Below, piece after piece: positions 1 through 9,489 of a stretch of DNA of 64,000 nucleotides. The stretch lies in contig NZ_QNRK01000021.1 in the NCBI RefSeq assembly GCF_003315135.1, positions 62,001 through 126,000 of the forward strand. Reading direction: 5' to 3'. Within the stretch, counting starts at the first letter, position 1. Each line of letters opens with the position of its first letter. The notes below the pieces were generated by a model that saw only the letters and a list, made by a program, of their open reading frames with translations, did no database searches and was not told the origin of the DNA. This stretch comes from Roseiarcus fermentans (lineage in GTDB: Bacteria > Pseudomonadota > Alphaproteobacteria > Rhizobiales > Beijerinckiaceae). A program made the translations under genes and the position numbers.

Positions 1-168
1 TACGGCCGGCGCGCCCTTGCGGATGACTACCGTTTCTCCGTGCTTTGGAGCGTCACGACTCCGGTCTGGCAGGCCGAGGGCGGCATCCCGCCAGTGATCT
101 GGTGGAACAATTACGAGCGGATCTGGCTCGCTTTCGACGATCTGGACTGCCGAGAGCTGCTCGGGTAA
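1..168 (+). CDS. C-terminal fragment of a phosphotransferase (APH/ecdysteroid-kinase-like)
   Basis: Frame 1 is open from the window edge to a TAA at 166-168, giving the last 55 residues of a protein that begins upstream. The visible tail contains TPVWQ, IPPVIWW and FDDLDCRELL. This tryptophan-rich ending resembles the C-terminus of aminoglycoside phosphotransferase/ecdysteroid-kinase-like proteins, but the catalytic loops lie outside the window, so the family is inferred from the tail alone. It runs convergently with the acetyltransferase gene on the other strand. Confidence 0.5.
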   Translation, partial: YGRRALADDYRFSVLWSVTTPVWQAEGGIPPVIWWNNYERIWLAFDDLDCRELLG

Positions 169-252
169 GCGCGCAAATTTGCGAGCCGCCAAACCAAACT
201 GCGTTCGCGTGGGGGCGAAAGCCGGCGATCGTCGCGAAGGCCTGGACAAGGC

Positions 253-801
253 CTACGGCTCGTCCCGCTTCTTGCGGTAGACGACGTGGCGGCGGAGCGG
301 ATCGTCCGGCTTGCGGTCCATGCGGTCGAAGTCGTCTACCGGATCATGGGTCATGCCGATCCGCTCCATGACGCGCCGCGACGGTGTATTGACGGCGACA
401 GCGTAGGCGACGATTTCCGCCAGACCGAGCCTTGCGAACCCGTCGCCCAGCGTCGCGCGTGCGCCCTCGGTCGCATAGCCGCAGCCCCAATATGCGCGAG
501 CCAGACGCCAGCCGGCCTCGACTGCCGGCCCGAACGGCAGTTCGGATCCGATGTGCAAAAGGCCGATGAAGCCGATGAAGCGCGCCACGCCGGGAACTTC
601 AGCAGCCCAGAAGCCGAAGCCGTATGCTTCGATGTGCTTCTGGAACGCTGCCGCCTGCGCGTCGCTCTCCTCGCGGCTCAGCGTCGTGGGCCAGTAGCGA
701 CGCACCTCCGGATCGGCGTTCAGCGCGGCGTAGGGCGCGAAGTCGTCATCCCGCCAGGGTCGCAGGATCATGCGTGGGGTTCTGATGACGAAGGCTGGCA
801 T
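253..801 (-). CDS. GNAT-family N-acetyltransferase (RimJ/RimL type)
   Basis: About 182 residues beginning MPAFVIRTPRMILRPW. The opening 'TPRMILRPW...D' and the later 'GWRLARAYWGCGYATEGA' followed by 'NTPSRRVMERIGM' are the usual signatures of the RimJ/RimL branch of GNAT acetyltransferases: the acetyl-CoA pyrophosphate loop and the motif B helix. It should transfer an acetyl group from acetyl-CoA to an amine in the cytoplasm; the substrate cannot be read from sequence. An alternative start at 837 adds 12 residues, and neither start has a strong ribosome binding site. It is convergent with the preceding phosphotransferase fragment. Confidence 0.85.
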   Translation of the reverse strand: MPAFVIRTPRMILRPWRDDDFAPYAALNADPEVRRYWPTTLSREESDAQAAAFQKHIEAYGFGFWAAEVPGVARFIGFIGLLHIGSELPFGPAVEAGWRLARAYWGCGYATEGARATLGDGFARLGLAEIVAYAVAVNTPSRRVMERIGMTHDPVDDFDRMDRKPDDPLRRHVVYRKKRDEP

Positions 802-936
802 CCAATCGATTTCTGCGGGAGAGAAGCAAGAACGCAAGACAGCGGCCGGATCGCGCGCCTTCGGGCCGACCTCGCGCTCTCCCGCCTCGGCGAATCGCGC
901 GTGCGGCGCCGGCCGGGTCGGCCGACGCCGCGCTTT

Positions 937-1755
937 TCAGCGGCCCTTCAACACGTCGGCGACTCGCTTGGCGAACCCGGCCGCCGAGCAGGCGAAGCCG
1001 CCGGGGCGGTCGGGATCGGGATTGCCTTCGCTGCGCGATCCGATGGCCACGATCGCCGGCCGGCCGTCGAAGTCGAACAGGATCGGCGCGCCCGAATAGC
1101 CGAAATTCGTCAGGCACGCGTAGCGGAGGACGGTGTCGAGGGGGGTCTGGCCGACCTTGCAGGGACGGGCGACCGACGGCAGGTAGGGCCGATCCATGCC
1201 GAAACCCACCTGGAACGCCGAACCGGTCCCGGACAGCGTCAGGATGTCCTCGGCCGAGGCCGCGCGCACCGCAATCGGTTCGACGGGGATCGCCTCGGCG
1301 AGGAACACGAGGGCCCAGTCGGCGCCGGCGCCCGTCCACGCGGCGTCGTCCGCCGCCGTGTATCCCTCACCGATCTCGAAGCGTTCGGCGACCGAATGAT
1401 GGGTCGGAACTCCCCTGTCGAGGCCGGCGGAGAAGTGGATGGCGCGAGGCGAAGCCGTTCGTCCGCCGCGACTGAGACAATGCGCCGCCGTCAGGACGAC
1501 TTTCGGCGCGACGAGCGCGCCGGTGCAGCGGGTGAGGACATTGGCGCCCCAGGGGATCGTGATCGCGCCGATCGCGGACACCGGCCACGCCGAGGGATCG
1601 GCGACGGCGCCGAAGTGACCGTCCGGGCGGCTCGCCGGCGCGGCCGGCTGCCCGAGCGAGACGTCGGGCGCCATGGCGGCGACGACGAACGCGGCGGCGG
1701 CCGCCGCCGCGAGGCGCCGCTTCACGGGCGTCGCTGTGAACTCCGCGTCGGCCAT
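937..1755 (-). CDS. Exported trypsin-like serine protease
   Basis: The protein has 272 residues. The start at 1755 is preferred because GGGAG precedes it at a good distance; a start at 1818 would add 21 residues. A hydrophobic alanine-rich segment (about 14-35) is a signal peptide or anchor, so the enzyme should act in the periplasm or outside. The chymotrypsin-fold triad is visible: His92 in TAAHC, Asp146 in ADWALV, and Ser221 in GYSGAP, a divergent form of the canonical GDSGGP. Paired cysteines (77/93 and others) fit disulfides. It resembles short trypsin-domain proteins with no PDZ domain, so it is not a DegP-type protease. Substrate unknown. Confidence 0.8.
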   Translation of the reverse strand: MADAEFTATPVKRRLAAAAAAAFVVAAMAPDVSLGQPAAPASRPDGHFGAVADPSAWPVSAIGAITIPWGANVLTRCTGALVAPKVVLTAAHCLSRGGRTASPRAIHFSAGLDRGVPTHHSVAERFEIGEGYTAADDAAWTGAGADWALVFLAEAIPVEPIAVRAASAEDILTLSGTGSAFQVGFGMDRPYLPSVARPCKVGQTPLDTVLRYACLTNFGYSGAPILFDFDGRPAIVAIGSRSEGNPDPDRPGGFACSAAGFAKRVADVLKGR

Positions 1756-1945
1756 CCCGCGATCTCCCGGCCCGACCGTGCGTCTGACGCGGCGTTGCAT
1801 CGTCGATCCGATCGGCAATCGGCGCCCGTCGCGCCCGTATCGATCCGCAAGGCGGACCGCGCCGCGTCGTTGTCGGCGCGGCCGCCGGCCGAGCTCGCGG
1901 AGCGCGGCTACGCGACGCCCACGGGCGGGCCGCTCCGGCGCGTTC

Positions 1946-2215
1946 TCACGCCGCCTTCGCCTGCGGCGCTTCGGCGCCGTCCATGGCGCGCAGATAGAGG
2001 TCGAGCAGCGATTCGTGCTCGTCGCGCTCGTCCTTGTCCAGCTTGCGCAGGCGAAGGATCTCCTTCAGCACCTTCACGTCGAAGCCTTCACCCTTGGCTT
2101 CGGCCATGACCTCCTTCTTGCCTTCGTTCAAGGCCCTGATCTCGTCGTCGATGTGTTCGACGCGCTCGATGAACGAGCGAATGCGGTCGCCCGCGATTCC
2201 AACCGTGTCCGACAT
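1946..2215 (-). CDS. gapR: GapR-type nucleoid-associated protein (DUF2312)
   Basis: The product has 89 residues. The conserved core EVMAEAKGEGFDVKVLKEI followed by LRLRKLDKDERDE is characteristic of the DUF2312/UPF0335 family, whose Caulobacter member GapR is an essential DNA-binding protein that recognises overtwisted DNA ahead of polymerases. The N-terminal half is a predicted coiled coil (about residues 10-45) and the C-terminal half carries the basic DNA-binding surface, as in the family. GAGGAG lies just upstream of the ATG. The family is almost confined to alphaproteobacteria. The gene follows lpxB on the same strand after a 45-base gap and could be co-transcribed. Confidence 0.9.
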   Translation of the reverse strand: MSDTVGIAGDRIRSFIERVEHIDDEIRALNEGKKEVMAEAKGEGFDVKVLKEILRLRKLDKDERDEHESLLDLYLRAMDGAEAPQAKAA

Positions 2216-2260
2216 GCATGGCTCCTCGTTGCCAGAGGTCTTACGGTAGGGCGGCGAAAG

Positions 2261-3463
2261 TTACCCGGTCGTTAAGCGCGGCGCCGCTGTCCCCAGCCGG
2301 CGCGCGATCGTCTCCAGCACCGCGGCCGCGGCGTGGGCGCTCGGCGCGCCGCCGTCGGCGAGCTGCATTTCGCGGTCGAGCCGGTCGAGCGCCTCGACCT
2401 GCGCTGCGCGCTCGGGGCCGTCGCGCATCAGGCCCGCGAGTTCGGCCGCGAGCGTCGCGGGCGCGCACTCGCGCTGCAGCTTCTCGGGGATCGCCCGCAG
2501 GCCGAGGATCAGGTTCGGCAGCAGGATCGACGGGACCTTGATGAGAAACCTGAGCTGCTCCTCGACGATCCCCACCTTGTAGGCGCCGACCAGCGGCACG
2601 CCGGCGAGCGCCAGTTCCAGCGTCACCGTACCGGAGGCGGCGAGCGCGGCGCGTGCGGTGCGGAACGACTCGTAGCGCGCCGCCTCGCCGAGCACGATCC
2701 GCGGCGCGACCGGCCACAGCGCCGCGCGCGCCCGCACTTCCGCCTCGATGTGCGGCAGGGTCGGCACGATCGCCGCGAACGGGCCGATCGTCTCGCGCAA
2801 CAGGCCGAGCGCGCCGCCGAAATCGGCCATCAACCGCCGGATCTCGGAGCGGCGCGAGCCCGGCAAAACCACCAGGATCGGCGGCTCGGCGTTGCGCCGG
2901 CGCGACTCGTCCTCGTTCGGACGCAGTTCGACCAGCCGTTCGATCAGCGGATGGCCGACATAGACGCAGCGGGGGCCGCCGAGGCGGCGATAGGCCTCCG
3001 GCTCGAACGGCAGCAGGCCGAGCACGCAGTCGACGTAGCCGAGCATCGCCTTGGCCCGGCCGGGCCGCCACGCCCAGACGCTCGGGCTGACGTAGTCGAC
3101 GACCGGCAGGTCCGGCAGCGCCTTGCGCACCCGGCGGGCGACGCGGTGGGTGAAGTCGGGGCTGTCGATGATGACCAGCGCGTCCGGGCGCTCGACGACG
3201 ATCGCCGCCGCGGTCTCGCGGATGCGCCGGAGCACGGTCCTGAGCCGGGCGATCACCGGCAACAGCCCCATGACTGCGATGTCGCTGATCGGAAACAGGC
3301 TTTTGAGGCCCTCGGCCTCCATCGCCTCGCCGCCGACGCCAGTGAAGGTCACGCCCCCGGCGTGGGCATCGCGCAGCGCGCGCATCAGCTTGAAGCCGAG
3401 CTGGTCGCCGGAATGCTCGCCCGCGACGATCGCGACGCGAAGCGCGCCGGCCGCGCCGCTCAC
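2261..3463 (-). CDS. lpxB: Lipid-A-disaccharide synthase
   Basis: LpxB is a family GT19 glycosyltransferase that joins UDP-2,3-diacylglucosamine and lipid X to form the lipid A disaccharide at the inner membrane. The 400-residue protein opens with VAIVAGEHSGDQLG and contains the diagnostic YVSPSVWAWRPGRAK and the VLPGSRRSEI nucleotide-binding segment. The start is a GTG at 3463 that overlaps the lpxI stop as GTGA, implying translational coupling; a longer ATG-initiated reading (to 3514) would run into lpxI and adds a non-homologous leader. It is the last lpx gene of the envelope operon. Confidence 0.95.
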   Translation of the reverse strand: MSGAAGALRVAIVAGEHSGDQLGFKLMRALRDAHAGGVTFTGVGGEAMEAEGLKSLFPISDIAVMGLLPVIARLRTVLRRIRETAAAIVVERPDALVIIDSPDFTHRVARRVRKALPDLPVVDYVSPSVWAWRPGRAKAMLGYVDCVLGLLPFEPEAYRRLGGPRCVYVGHPLIERLVELRPNEDESRRRNAEPPILVVLPGSRRSEIRRLMADFGGALGLLRETIGPFAAIVPTLPHIEAEVRARAALWPVAPRIVLGEAARYESFRTARAALAASGTVTLELALAGVPLVGAYKVGIVEEQLRFLIKVPSILLPNLILGLRAIPEKLQRECAPATLAAELAGLMRDGPERAAQVEALDRLDREMQLADGGAPSAHAAAAVLETIARRLGTAAPRLTTG

Positions 3464-4317
3464 GCCGAAAATCCCGCGATAAAGAGGCCCGCCGCATCCG
3501 CCTCGCGGACGCAACGCTCGCGGTCGACCATCAGCACGGCGCCCGCCGCGAGCGCGAGCCCGCGCAACCCCGCGCGCGCCGCGCCCGCGACCGTGGCGGG
3601 GCCGATCGCCGGCATGTCCAGCCGCAGGTCCTGCCCGCGCTTGGGCGCCTTGACCAGCACGCCGCCCGGCTCCCTGCGCTTCAGCCGGCCGCTGGCGCGC
3701 ATGTCGGCGACCCGGGCGAGCATGGCGTCAGTGCCCTCGGCCGCCTCGATCGCCAGCACCCGCCCCGAGGCCACCACCGCGCACTGTCCGGCGTCGAATT
3801 CCGACAACGCGCCGAGCAGCCTGGCGCCGAAAGCGATGTCCTCCTCGTCCCCGGCGCCCGGAGCACGCGGGCCGAGCGCGCCCGAAGGCGCCACGAGGCG
3901 CGGCGCGATCTCGTGCGCGCCGACGATGCGGACGCCTTCGCGCTCGAAGATCGCGGCGAGGCCGACCAGAAGGCCGTTGTCGCCGCGGCGGAAGAGTTGC
4001 GCCAGTTCGGCGGCGCGCCTGACCGCGCCCCAGTCGAGCCTGAGATCGGCGAATTCGGGGCGCGCGATGGCGCCGACCATCGCCATTTCCTTCACCCCCC
4101 GCCCCTCGAGCGCGGCGAACAGCTTGCCGACCTCGCCGATCCGGACCCAGACGTGCGGATAGGCTTCGATCGCGGCGTCCGAAGACCCGACCACGCCGAC
4201 GAGGAACGGGTCGCGGCCCCCCTTGCGGGCGTCGGCGGCCACTTCCAGCGGGAAGGCGCCGGCGCCGCACAGGATCGCAAGCGGCGGCGCGGCCGCGCCT
4301 GCAGCCCCGGCGTTCAC
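3460..4317 (-). CDS. lpxI: UDP-2,3-diacylglucosamine pyrophosphatase LpxI (DUF1009)
   Basis: The product has 285 residues. LpxI hydrolyses UDP-2,3-diacylglucosamine to lipid X plus UMP and replaces LpxH in alphaproteobacteria. Family landmarks are ILCGAGAFPLEVA near the N-terminus, the VGAIARPEFADLRLDW segment, and a C-terminal domain with GPATVAGAARAGLRGLAL and a final DREACV-like motif (here DRERCVREAD). The GTG start at 4317 overlaps the lpxA stop by four bases, and its own stop overlaps the lpxB GTG, so lpxA-lpxI-lpxB are chained by overlaps. Position between lpxA and lpxB is the expected alphaproteobacterial arrangement. Confidence 0.95.
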   Translation of the reverse strand: MNAGAAGAAAPPLAILCGAGAFPLEVAADARKGGRDPFLVGVVGSSDAAIEAYPHVWVRIGEVGKLFAALEGRGVKEMAMVGAIARPEFADLRLDWGAVRRAAELAQLFRRGDNGLLVGLAAIFEREGVRIVGAHEIAPRLVAPSGALGPRAPGAGDEEDIAFGARLLGALSEFDAGQCAVVASGRVLAIEAAEGTDAMLARVADMRASGRLKRREPGGVLVKAPKRGQDLRLDMPAIGPATVAGAARAGLRGLALAAGAVLMVDRERCVREADAAGLFIAGFSA

Positions 4318-5123
4318 GCCTCCTCGCCCCTGGCGTCGCGCGGCACGCAGATCGCCCGGTCGCCGCCCTCGAGCACGAAGGCGACGATCTGCCGCACCGC
4401 CTCCTGGCCGGGGAAGGCCGCAGCGACGTCGGCGGCGCGCTCCTTGAGGGTTCCCTTGCCGTTGAACAGCATGCGGTATGCGCGGCGCAGTTCGTGGATC
4501 GCCTCGTGCGAGAAGCCGCGCCGCTTGAGGCCGACGAAATTGAGGCCCGCGAGCGCGGCGCGATTGCCGAGCGCCATGCCGAACGGGATCAGGTCGTGCT
4601 CGAGGCCGGCGAGGCCGCCGACGAAGGCATGCGCGCCGATGCGCACGAACTGATGCGCCGCCGCGCCGCCGCTGACGATGGCGAAGTCGCCGACGGTGAC
4701 GTGGCCGGCCAGCATCACGTTGTTGGACAGGATCACCCCCTCGCCCACCCGGCAGTCGTGGGCGACATGAGCGTTGGTGAGGAACACCGAGCGCGGCCCG
4801 ACGACCGTCTCGCCGCCGCCGCCTTCGGTGCCCGGATTCATCGTCACATGCTCGCGGATCAGGCAGTCCTCGCCGATGACGAGCCGGACCGGCTCGCCCC
4901 GGTACTTGAGATCCTGCGGCTGGTGGCCGATCGCGGCGAAGGGAAAGATGCGCGAGCGCGCCCCGATCGTCGTGTCGCCGGCGAGGCTGACGTGCGAGAC
5001 GAGCCGGACGCCGTCTGCGAGCTTCACCGCCGGCCCGATATGGCAGAAGGGTCCGATCTCCACGCCTGCGCCGAGGACCGCGCCGTCCTCGACCACCGAA
5101 CTCGGATGAATCGCAACTGTCAT
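4314..5123 (-). CDS. lpxA: UDP-N-acetylglucosamine acyltransferase
   Basis: LpxA puts the first 3-hydroxyacyl chain on UDP-GlcNAc in the cytoplasm. The 269-residue product is a left-handed beta-helix of hexapeptide repeats ([17 protein letters not shown] onward) followed by a helical C-terminal domain. [11 protein letters not shown] contains the catalytic histidine equivalent to His125 of E. coli, and [13 protein letters not shown] and HQFVRIG are typical. The ATG at 5123 overlaps the fabZ stop as ATGA. Length is normal for the family. Confidence 0.96.
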   Translation of the reverse strand: MTVAIHPSSVVEDGAVLGAGVEIGPFCHIGPAVKLADGVRLVSHVSLAGDTTIGARSRIFPFAAIGHQPQDLKYRGEPVRLVIGEDCLIREHVTMNPGTEGGGGETVVGPRSVFLTNAHVAHDCRVGEGVILSNNVMLAGHVTVGDFAIVSGGAAAHQFVRIGAHAFVGGLAGLEHDLIPFGMALGNRAALAGLNFVGLKRRGFSHEAIHELRRAYRMLFNGKGTLKERAADVAAAFPGQEAVRQIVAFVLEGGDRAICVPRDARGEEA

Positions 5124-5581
5124 TCGCGCACCAGCATGGCCGAGACCTCGGCCTCGCAGACGAGCGCGCCGTCCACCCTGGCCTCGCCGCGGAACCACCA
5201 CATGTTCCGCTTCTTGGCGGTGCGGGTCATGTGGAACCGCACCTGATCGCCCGGCACGACTGGCCTCCTGAACTTCGCCTTGTCGATGGTCATCAGATAG
5301 ACGACGCCGGGCGCTCCGGTCTTCTGCGAGGCGACGCAGAGCGCCCCGGCGGTCTGCGCCATCGCCTCGATCAGCAGCACGCCCGGCATCACCGGACGCA
5401 CCGGGAAATGGCCCTGGAAATGCGGCTCGTTCACCGTCACATTCTTGATCCCGACGCCGTATTCGTCGGCGCGCGCCTCGACGATCCGGTCGACGAGCAG
5501 AAACGGATAGCGGTGCGGCAGCAGCCTCAGGAGCTGCTGGATGTCGTAGCTCTCGAAGGTCTGATCCGTCGTATCGTTCAT
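5120..5581 (-). CDS. fabZ: 3-hydroxyacyl-[acyl-carrier-protein] dehydratase
   Basis: The product has 153 residues with the hot-dog-fold dehydratase motifs of Fab[14 protein letters not shown] containing the catalytic His, and [20 protein letters not shown] containing the catalytic Glu. It dehydrates 3-hydroxyacyl-ACP in fatty acid elongation and so competes with LpxA and LpxD for the same 3-hydroxyacyl-ACP pool, which explains its place between lpxD and lpxA. The ATG immediately follows the lpxD stop (TGA-ATG), and its stop overlaps lpxA. Confidence 0.96.
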   Translation of the reverse strand: MNDTTDQTFESYDIQQLLRLLPHRYPFLLVDRIVEARADEYGVGIKNVTVNEPHFQGHFPVRPVMPGVLLIEAMAQTAGALCVASQKTGAPGVVYLMTIDKAKFRRPVVPGDQVRFHMTRTAKKRNMWWFRGEARVDGALVCEAEVSAMLVRE

Positions 5582-6682
5582 TCATCCCCCCTTTCCGCCG
5601 GCGTCCGGGCGATGATCGTGGCCCGACTCCTCCTTCATACTCGAATCGGCGCGGGCCGCGGCGAGCTTCTTCACCAGCGCGACCTCGCGGAAGAATTCCC
5701 GGATGGGCTTGGCCGGGGCGCCGCCCCATCGCTCGCCCGGCGGAATGTCGGTCATCACGCCGGCCGCGGCCGCGACCTGGGCGCCGGCGCCGATCCTGAG
5801 GTGGCCGGCGATGCCGGCCTGGCCGCCGAGCGCGGCGAAATCGCCGATCACGCTCGAGCCCGACACGCCCGACTGCGACACCAGGACGGCGTGGCGTCCG
5901 ACGACGACATTGTGCGCGATCATCACGAGATTGTCGATCTTGGCGCCTTCGCCGACCACCGTGTCGCGGTTTGCGCCGCGGTCGATCGCGACGCCGGCGC
6001 CGATTTCGACGTCGTCCTGAATGATCACCCGGCCGACCTGCGGCACTTTCAGGTGGCCGCGCGCGCCGAGCGCGAAGCCGAAGCCGTCCTGGCCGATGTG
6101 GACGCCCGGGTGGATGATGACCCGATCGCCGATCAACGCCGCCTGGATCGTCGTGGTCGCGCCGATCGAACCGTCGCGGCCGATCCGCACGCCGGGGCCG
6201 ATCACCGCGTTGGCGCCGATCACCGTTCCCGCGCCGATCTCGGCCCCCGGCCCGATCACCGCCCCGGGATCGACGACGACGCCGGCTTCGAGGCGCGCCG
6301 TGGCGTGAACATGGGAGGCCGGCGAAATTCCGGTCACGCCGAACGCCGAGCCAGGCTTCCTCGCGGACGGGTAGAGCCGCGTCATCACGTGGGCCATGGC
6401 GCGGTAGGGCTCGCGGACGACGAGCGTCGCGCACCCCGGCGGGGCCGCCCTCGCGAAGCGCGGCGCGACCAGCGCCGCCGCCGCCCGCGTCGTCCGGAAC
6501 GCCTCGAGGTATTTCGGATTGTCGAGAAAGGTCAGGTCGCCGGGCCCGGCCTGATCGAGCGCGGCGACGTCGCTGACGACGCGGTCCGCGTCCTTCTCGT
6601 CCGAAAGGGTCGCCTCGCACCAGCTCGCGACCTCGGCGAGCGTCGGCGCCGAGCTTTGCGGAAAGAAGCGGATTTTGGTCAA
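5582..6682 (-). CDS. lpxD: UDP-3-O-(3-hydroxyacyl)glucosamine N-acyltransferase
   Basis: LpxD adds the second, N-linked 3-hydroxyacyl chain in lipid A synthesis. The 366-residue product begins TKIRFFPQSSAPTLAEV, with the family's N-terminal uridine-binding domain (DLTFLDNPKY), followed by hexapeptide repeats. HIGQDGFGFA and the NLVMIAHNVVVG segment with the catalytic His are diagnostic. The start is read as TTG at 6682; no ATG or GTG fits the homologous N-terminus. The stop is directly adjacent to the fabZ ATG. There is an 80-base gap to bamA upstream. Confidence 0.94.
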   Translation of the reverse strand: MTKIRFFPQSSAPTLAEVASWCEATLSDEKDADRVVSDVAALDQAGPGDLTFLDNPKYLEAFRTTRAAAALVAPRFARAAPPGCATLVVREPYRAMAHVMTRLYPSARKPGSAFGVTGISPASHVHATARLEAGVVVDPGAVIGPGAEIGAGTVIGANAVIGPGVRIGRDGSIGATTTIQAALIGDRVIIHPGVHIGQDGFGFALGARGHLKVPQVGRVIIQDDVEIGAGVAIDRGANRDTVVGEGAKIDNLVMIAHNVVVGRHAVLVSQSGVSGSSVIGDFAALGGQAGIAGHLRIGAGAQVAAAAGVMTDIPPGERWGGAPAKPIREFFREVALVKKLAAARADSSMKEESGHDHRPDAGGKGG

Positions 6683-6762
6683 GCGCGGGGTTCCGTCGAA
6701 AGCCGACGGGCGCGTCAGCCTGGTGACGCGCCCGCGGATCGGGAGACCGGGAAGGACGACGC

Positions 6763-9240
6763 TTAGAACGTCGCGCCGCCCGAGAAGTTGAACACCTGGG
6801 TCTGGTCGTACTTGCCCTTCGACAGCGGCAGGGCGAAGTCGAACCGGATCGGACCCATCGGCGAGTTCCAGATCAGGCTCGCGCCGACCGAGGAGCGGAT
6901 CAGGTTCGGGTCCCAGATCTTGGCGCAGCTCGGCTGGGTGATCAGGATCACGTTCTGCGCCGGGCAGTAGGTGTAGCCGAGGAAGCTGGCGAAGTTGGTC
7001 TGCCCGCTGTAGCCGATCAGGTTGCCCGCGTCGGCGAACAGCGCGCCCTTGAGGCCGATCTCCTTCGGCAAGCCGAAGATCGGGAAATCGACCTCGGCCG
7101 ACGCGCCGTAGTAGGTCGTGCCGCCGATCGCCGAGCCCGTGATGTTGTTCGAGCTCGCCACGTCGCGCGGCCCGATGCCGCCCGGAGCGAAGCCCCGAAC
7201 CAGCGTCGGCCCCATCATGAAGTTGTTGATGATGTCGAGCTGCTTGGAGCCGAAGCCGTTGATCTGGCCCGCCTGCAGGTGGATCTGGCCGATGAAGTCG
7301 TCGGTGACGACCGGATGGAACCAGCGCGCGTCCAACGTCTCGCGGATGAAGTCGGACTGACCGCCGACGCCGGCGAAATCCTGCTTGTAGTTCGCGGCCC
7401 AGCCGCTCGTCGGATCCCTGCGGTCGTCGAGCGTGTTGTAGCTCATTGTGAAGCCGATGAGCGACGTCGTGACCGCGCCCTGCGCCGCAGCCTGCTTGAT
7501 TTCCACCGGCGCCTCGCCGTTGGTCAAGCAGTTGATGTAAATCGTCGGGGTGACGGCGTAGTACGTGCCGCCGACATACCACGGCGAGTTCGGCCCCGAG
7601 CAGTCGTCATAGGGCTGCGAGGTCGTATTCGGGATGGAGATCTTGGACTGGTACAACGCGTAGTTCGGCTGGAAGGTCAATTCGTCGGTGATCGGCACGC
7701 CGAGCCGCAGAGTGGCGCCCGTGGTCCAGTTCTCGTACAGCGCGTACTGGTTCTGCGAATTGACCTGATGGTAAAGGTCGAAGCCCGCCGCCAGCCGCTG
7801 GCCGAGGAAGTAGGGCTCGGTGAACGACGCCTTCCATCCCTGACTGTACTGGCCGTCGGACACGCTCAACCGAACGTACTGGCCGCGGCCGAGGAAGTTG
7901 GTCTCGGTGTAGGCGAGTTCGGCCATGATGCCCTGGGTCGTCGAATATCCGCCGCTGAGGCTGAGCGATCCGGTCGGCTGGTCCTGCACCTCGACCACGA
8001 CGATCACGCGGTCGGGGGTCGAGCCCGGACGGTTCGAGATGTGGACCTTCTTGAAGTAGCCGAGGCCGTTGAGCCGGCGCTCGGCGCGCTCGATCATGAC
8101 GTGGTTGTAGGGGTCGCCTTCGCCGATGTCGAACTCGCGCCGGATCACGTAATCGCGGGTGCGGGTGTTGCCGACGATGTCGATGCGCTCGATGTAGACC
8201 TTCGGGCCGTTGTCGACCGAGTAGTTCAGCGCGATGGTGTGGTTGACCGTATCGCGCTCGCCGTGCGGGCGGACTTCGGAGAAGGCGTAGCCCTGGGTCG
8301 CGACCGCGCGGGTCATCTGATCCACCGTCTTGTCGACGCCGCCAGCGTCGTAGACGTCGCCCGCGTGCAGCGCCGAACGGCTGAGCAGCGCCGGACCGTC
8401 GACCGCCGGGATGTGCGAATCCACCGACACGCCGGAGACGTGATACTGCGGCCCTTCGTCCACCGTGATGGTGATCACGTAGCCGGCCGGATTGGGCTGG
8501 TAGGTCACGTCCGTGTTGACGATGCGGAAGTCGGCGAAGCCGTTCTTCATGTAATAACGGCGGATCGCTTCCTCGTCGGAGGCGAGACGGTCGGGGTCAT
8601 AGACGTCGGTGCTCTTGAACCACGACAGCAGGTTCATCGTGCTGGTCTGCATCAGGTTGTGCAGACGATACGAGGAAATCGCGTTGTTGCCGACGAAATT
8701 GATCTCCCGGATGCCGGTCTTGTCGCCCTCGTCGATGCTGAAAACGAGATCGACGCGTCCGTTCGGCAGGGTGACCAGCCGCTTGGTCACCCGCGCCTCG
8801 TTGCGCCCGTATTTCTTGTAGGCGTCCTTGATACGGCCGACGTCCCCCTCGCCGACCGCCTCGCTGTAAGGCTGGCCCGGCTTCGACTGCACCTCGACCT
8901 CGAGCTGGTCCTTGGTGATCTTGGAATTGCCCTCGAAGGCGACGCGGTTGATGACCTGCTTGGCGACCGCCAGCGACACGACGATGCGGCCGTCGACCGC
9001 CCTGGCGCTGACCGAGGAATAGATGCCGGTCGCCTTCAGGTCGTCCACGCCGCGCTGGATGGAAGCCGGATCGGTTCCGGAGAAATAGGGCTTGAGAGCC
9101 GCCGGATCGATGCCCGAGCCGCCCTCGACCACAATCTGCTGCGCAAAAGCCGGCGAAACCGGGACCATTCCGCCAAGGGCGAACACGACCGCCAGAACCA
9201 GCGCGCCAAAGACGCCGCGAATCCAATTCATGTCGTTCAT
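6763..9240 (-). CDS. bamA: Outer membrane protein assembly factor BamA
   Basis: BamA is the central beta-barrel of the BAM complex, which folds and inserts outer-membrane proteins. The 825-residue protein has a signal peptide ending near PAFAQQ (about residue 33), five POTRA domains (about 35-430; each carries repeats such as 'VAFEGNSKITKDQL' and 'INFVGNNAISS'), and a C-terminal 16-stranded barrel with RGF in loop 6 (VRGFAPGGIG). The last residue is Phe, the usual beta-signal ending. Two ATGs nine bases apart (9240 and 9231) could start translation. It lies between rseP and lpxD as in most proteobacteria; the chaperone gene skp is absent here. Confidence 0.97.
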   Translation of the reverse strand: MNDMNWIRGVFGALVLAVVFALGGMVPVSPAFAQQIVVEGGSGIDPAALKPYFSGTDPASIQRGVDDLKATGIYSSVSARAVDGRIVVSLAVAKQVINRVAFEGNSKITKDQLEVEVQSKPGQPYSEAVGEGDVGRIKDAYKKYGRNEARVTKRLVTLPNGRVDLVFSIDEGDKTGIREINFVGNNAISSYRLHNLMQTSTMNLLSWFKSTDVYDPDRLASDEEAIRRYYMKNGFADFRIVNTDVTYQPNPAGYVITITVDEGPQYHVSGVSVDSHIPAVDGPALLSRSALHAGDVYDAGGVDKTVDQMTRAVATQGYAFSEVRPHGERDTVNHTIALNYSVDNGPKVYIERIDIVGNTRTRDYVIRREFDIGEGDPYNHVMIERAERRLNGLGYFKKVHISNRPGSTPDRVIVVVEVQDQPTGSLSLSGGYSTTQGIMAELAYTETNFLGRGQYVRLSVSDGQYSQGWKASFTEPYFLGQRLAAGFDLYHQVNSQNQYALYENWTTGATLRLGVPITDELTFQPNYALYQSKISIPNTTSQPYDDCSGPNSPWYVGGTYYAVTPTIYINCLTNGEAPVEIKQAAAQGAVTTSLIGFTMSYNTLDDRRDPTSGWAANYKQDFAGVGGQSDFIRETLDARWFHPVVTDDFIGQIHLQAGQINGFGSKQLDIINNFMMGPTLVRGFAPGGIGPRDVASSNNITGSAIGGTTYYGASAEVDFPIFGLPKEIGLKGALFADAGNLIGYSGQTNFASFLGYTYCPAQNVILITQPSCAKIWDPNLIRSSVGASLIWNSPMGPIRFDFALPLSKGKYDQTQVFNFSGGATF

Positions 9241-9489
9241 AGTCCCTCTTCGCGTTGCCGGCGGCGACCGCCGTCCGCGCCAGCTCGCCATCCACACGAC
9301 CACGGTTCGTTCCGCAATCATCTTGTTCGCGAGGCGCTGCGCGCAACGCCCCCGCCGGGTCCCGCCCGAGGGACCCGCGTTTAACGGCCTTTTACCGTTT
9401 TCAGCCACTCCTGCAAACCTCTATTCGGCAAGCCTACACCTTTTCGCGAGGCCGTTGCCGCGAGGACACGCAAGATGGTCGACCAATGG

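Noticed and set aside
286-2109. A 607-codon open frame on the plus strand
   Set aside because: It is arginine-rich, antisense to the acetyltransferase, trypsin-like and gapR genes, and shows no homology; high GC keeps opposite frames open.
7279-9384. A 701-codon open frame antisense to bamA
   Set aside because: Composition is that of a GC-rich shadow and bamA is unambiguous on the other strand. The same applies to 2333-4162 and 5231-6766.
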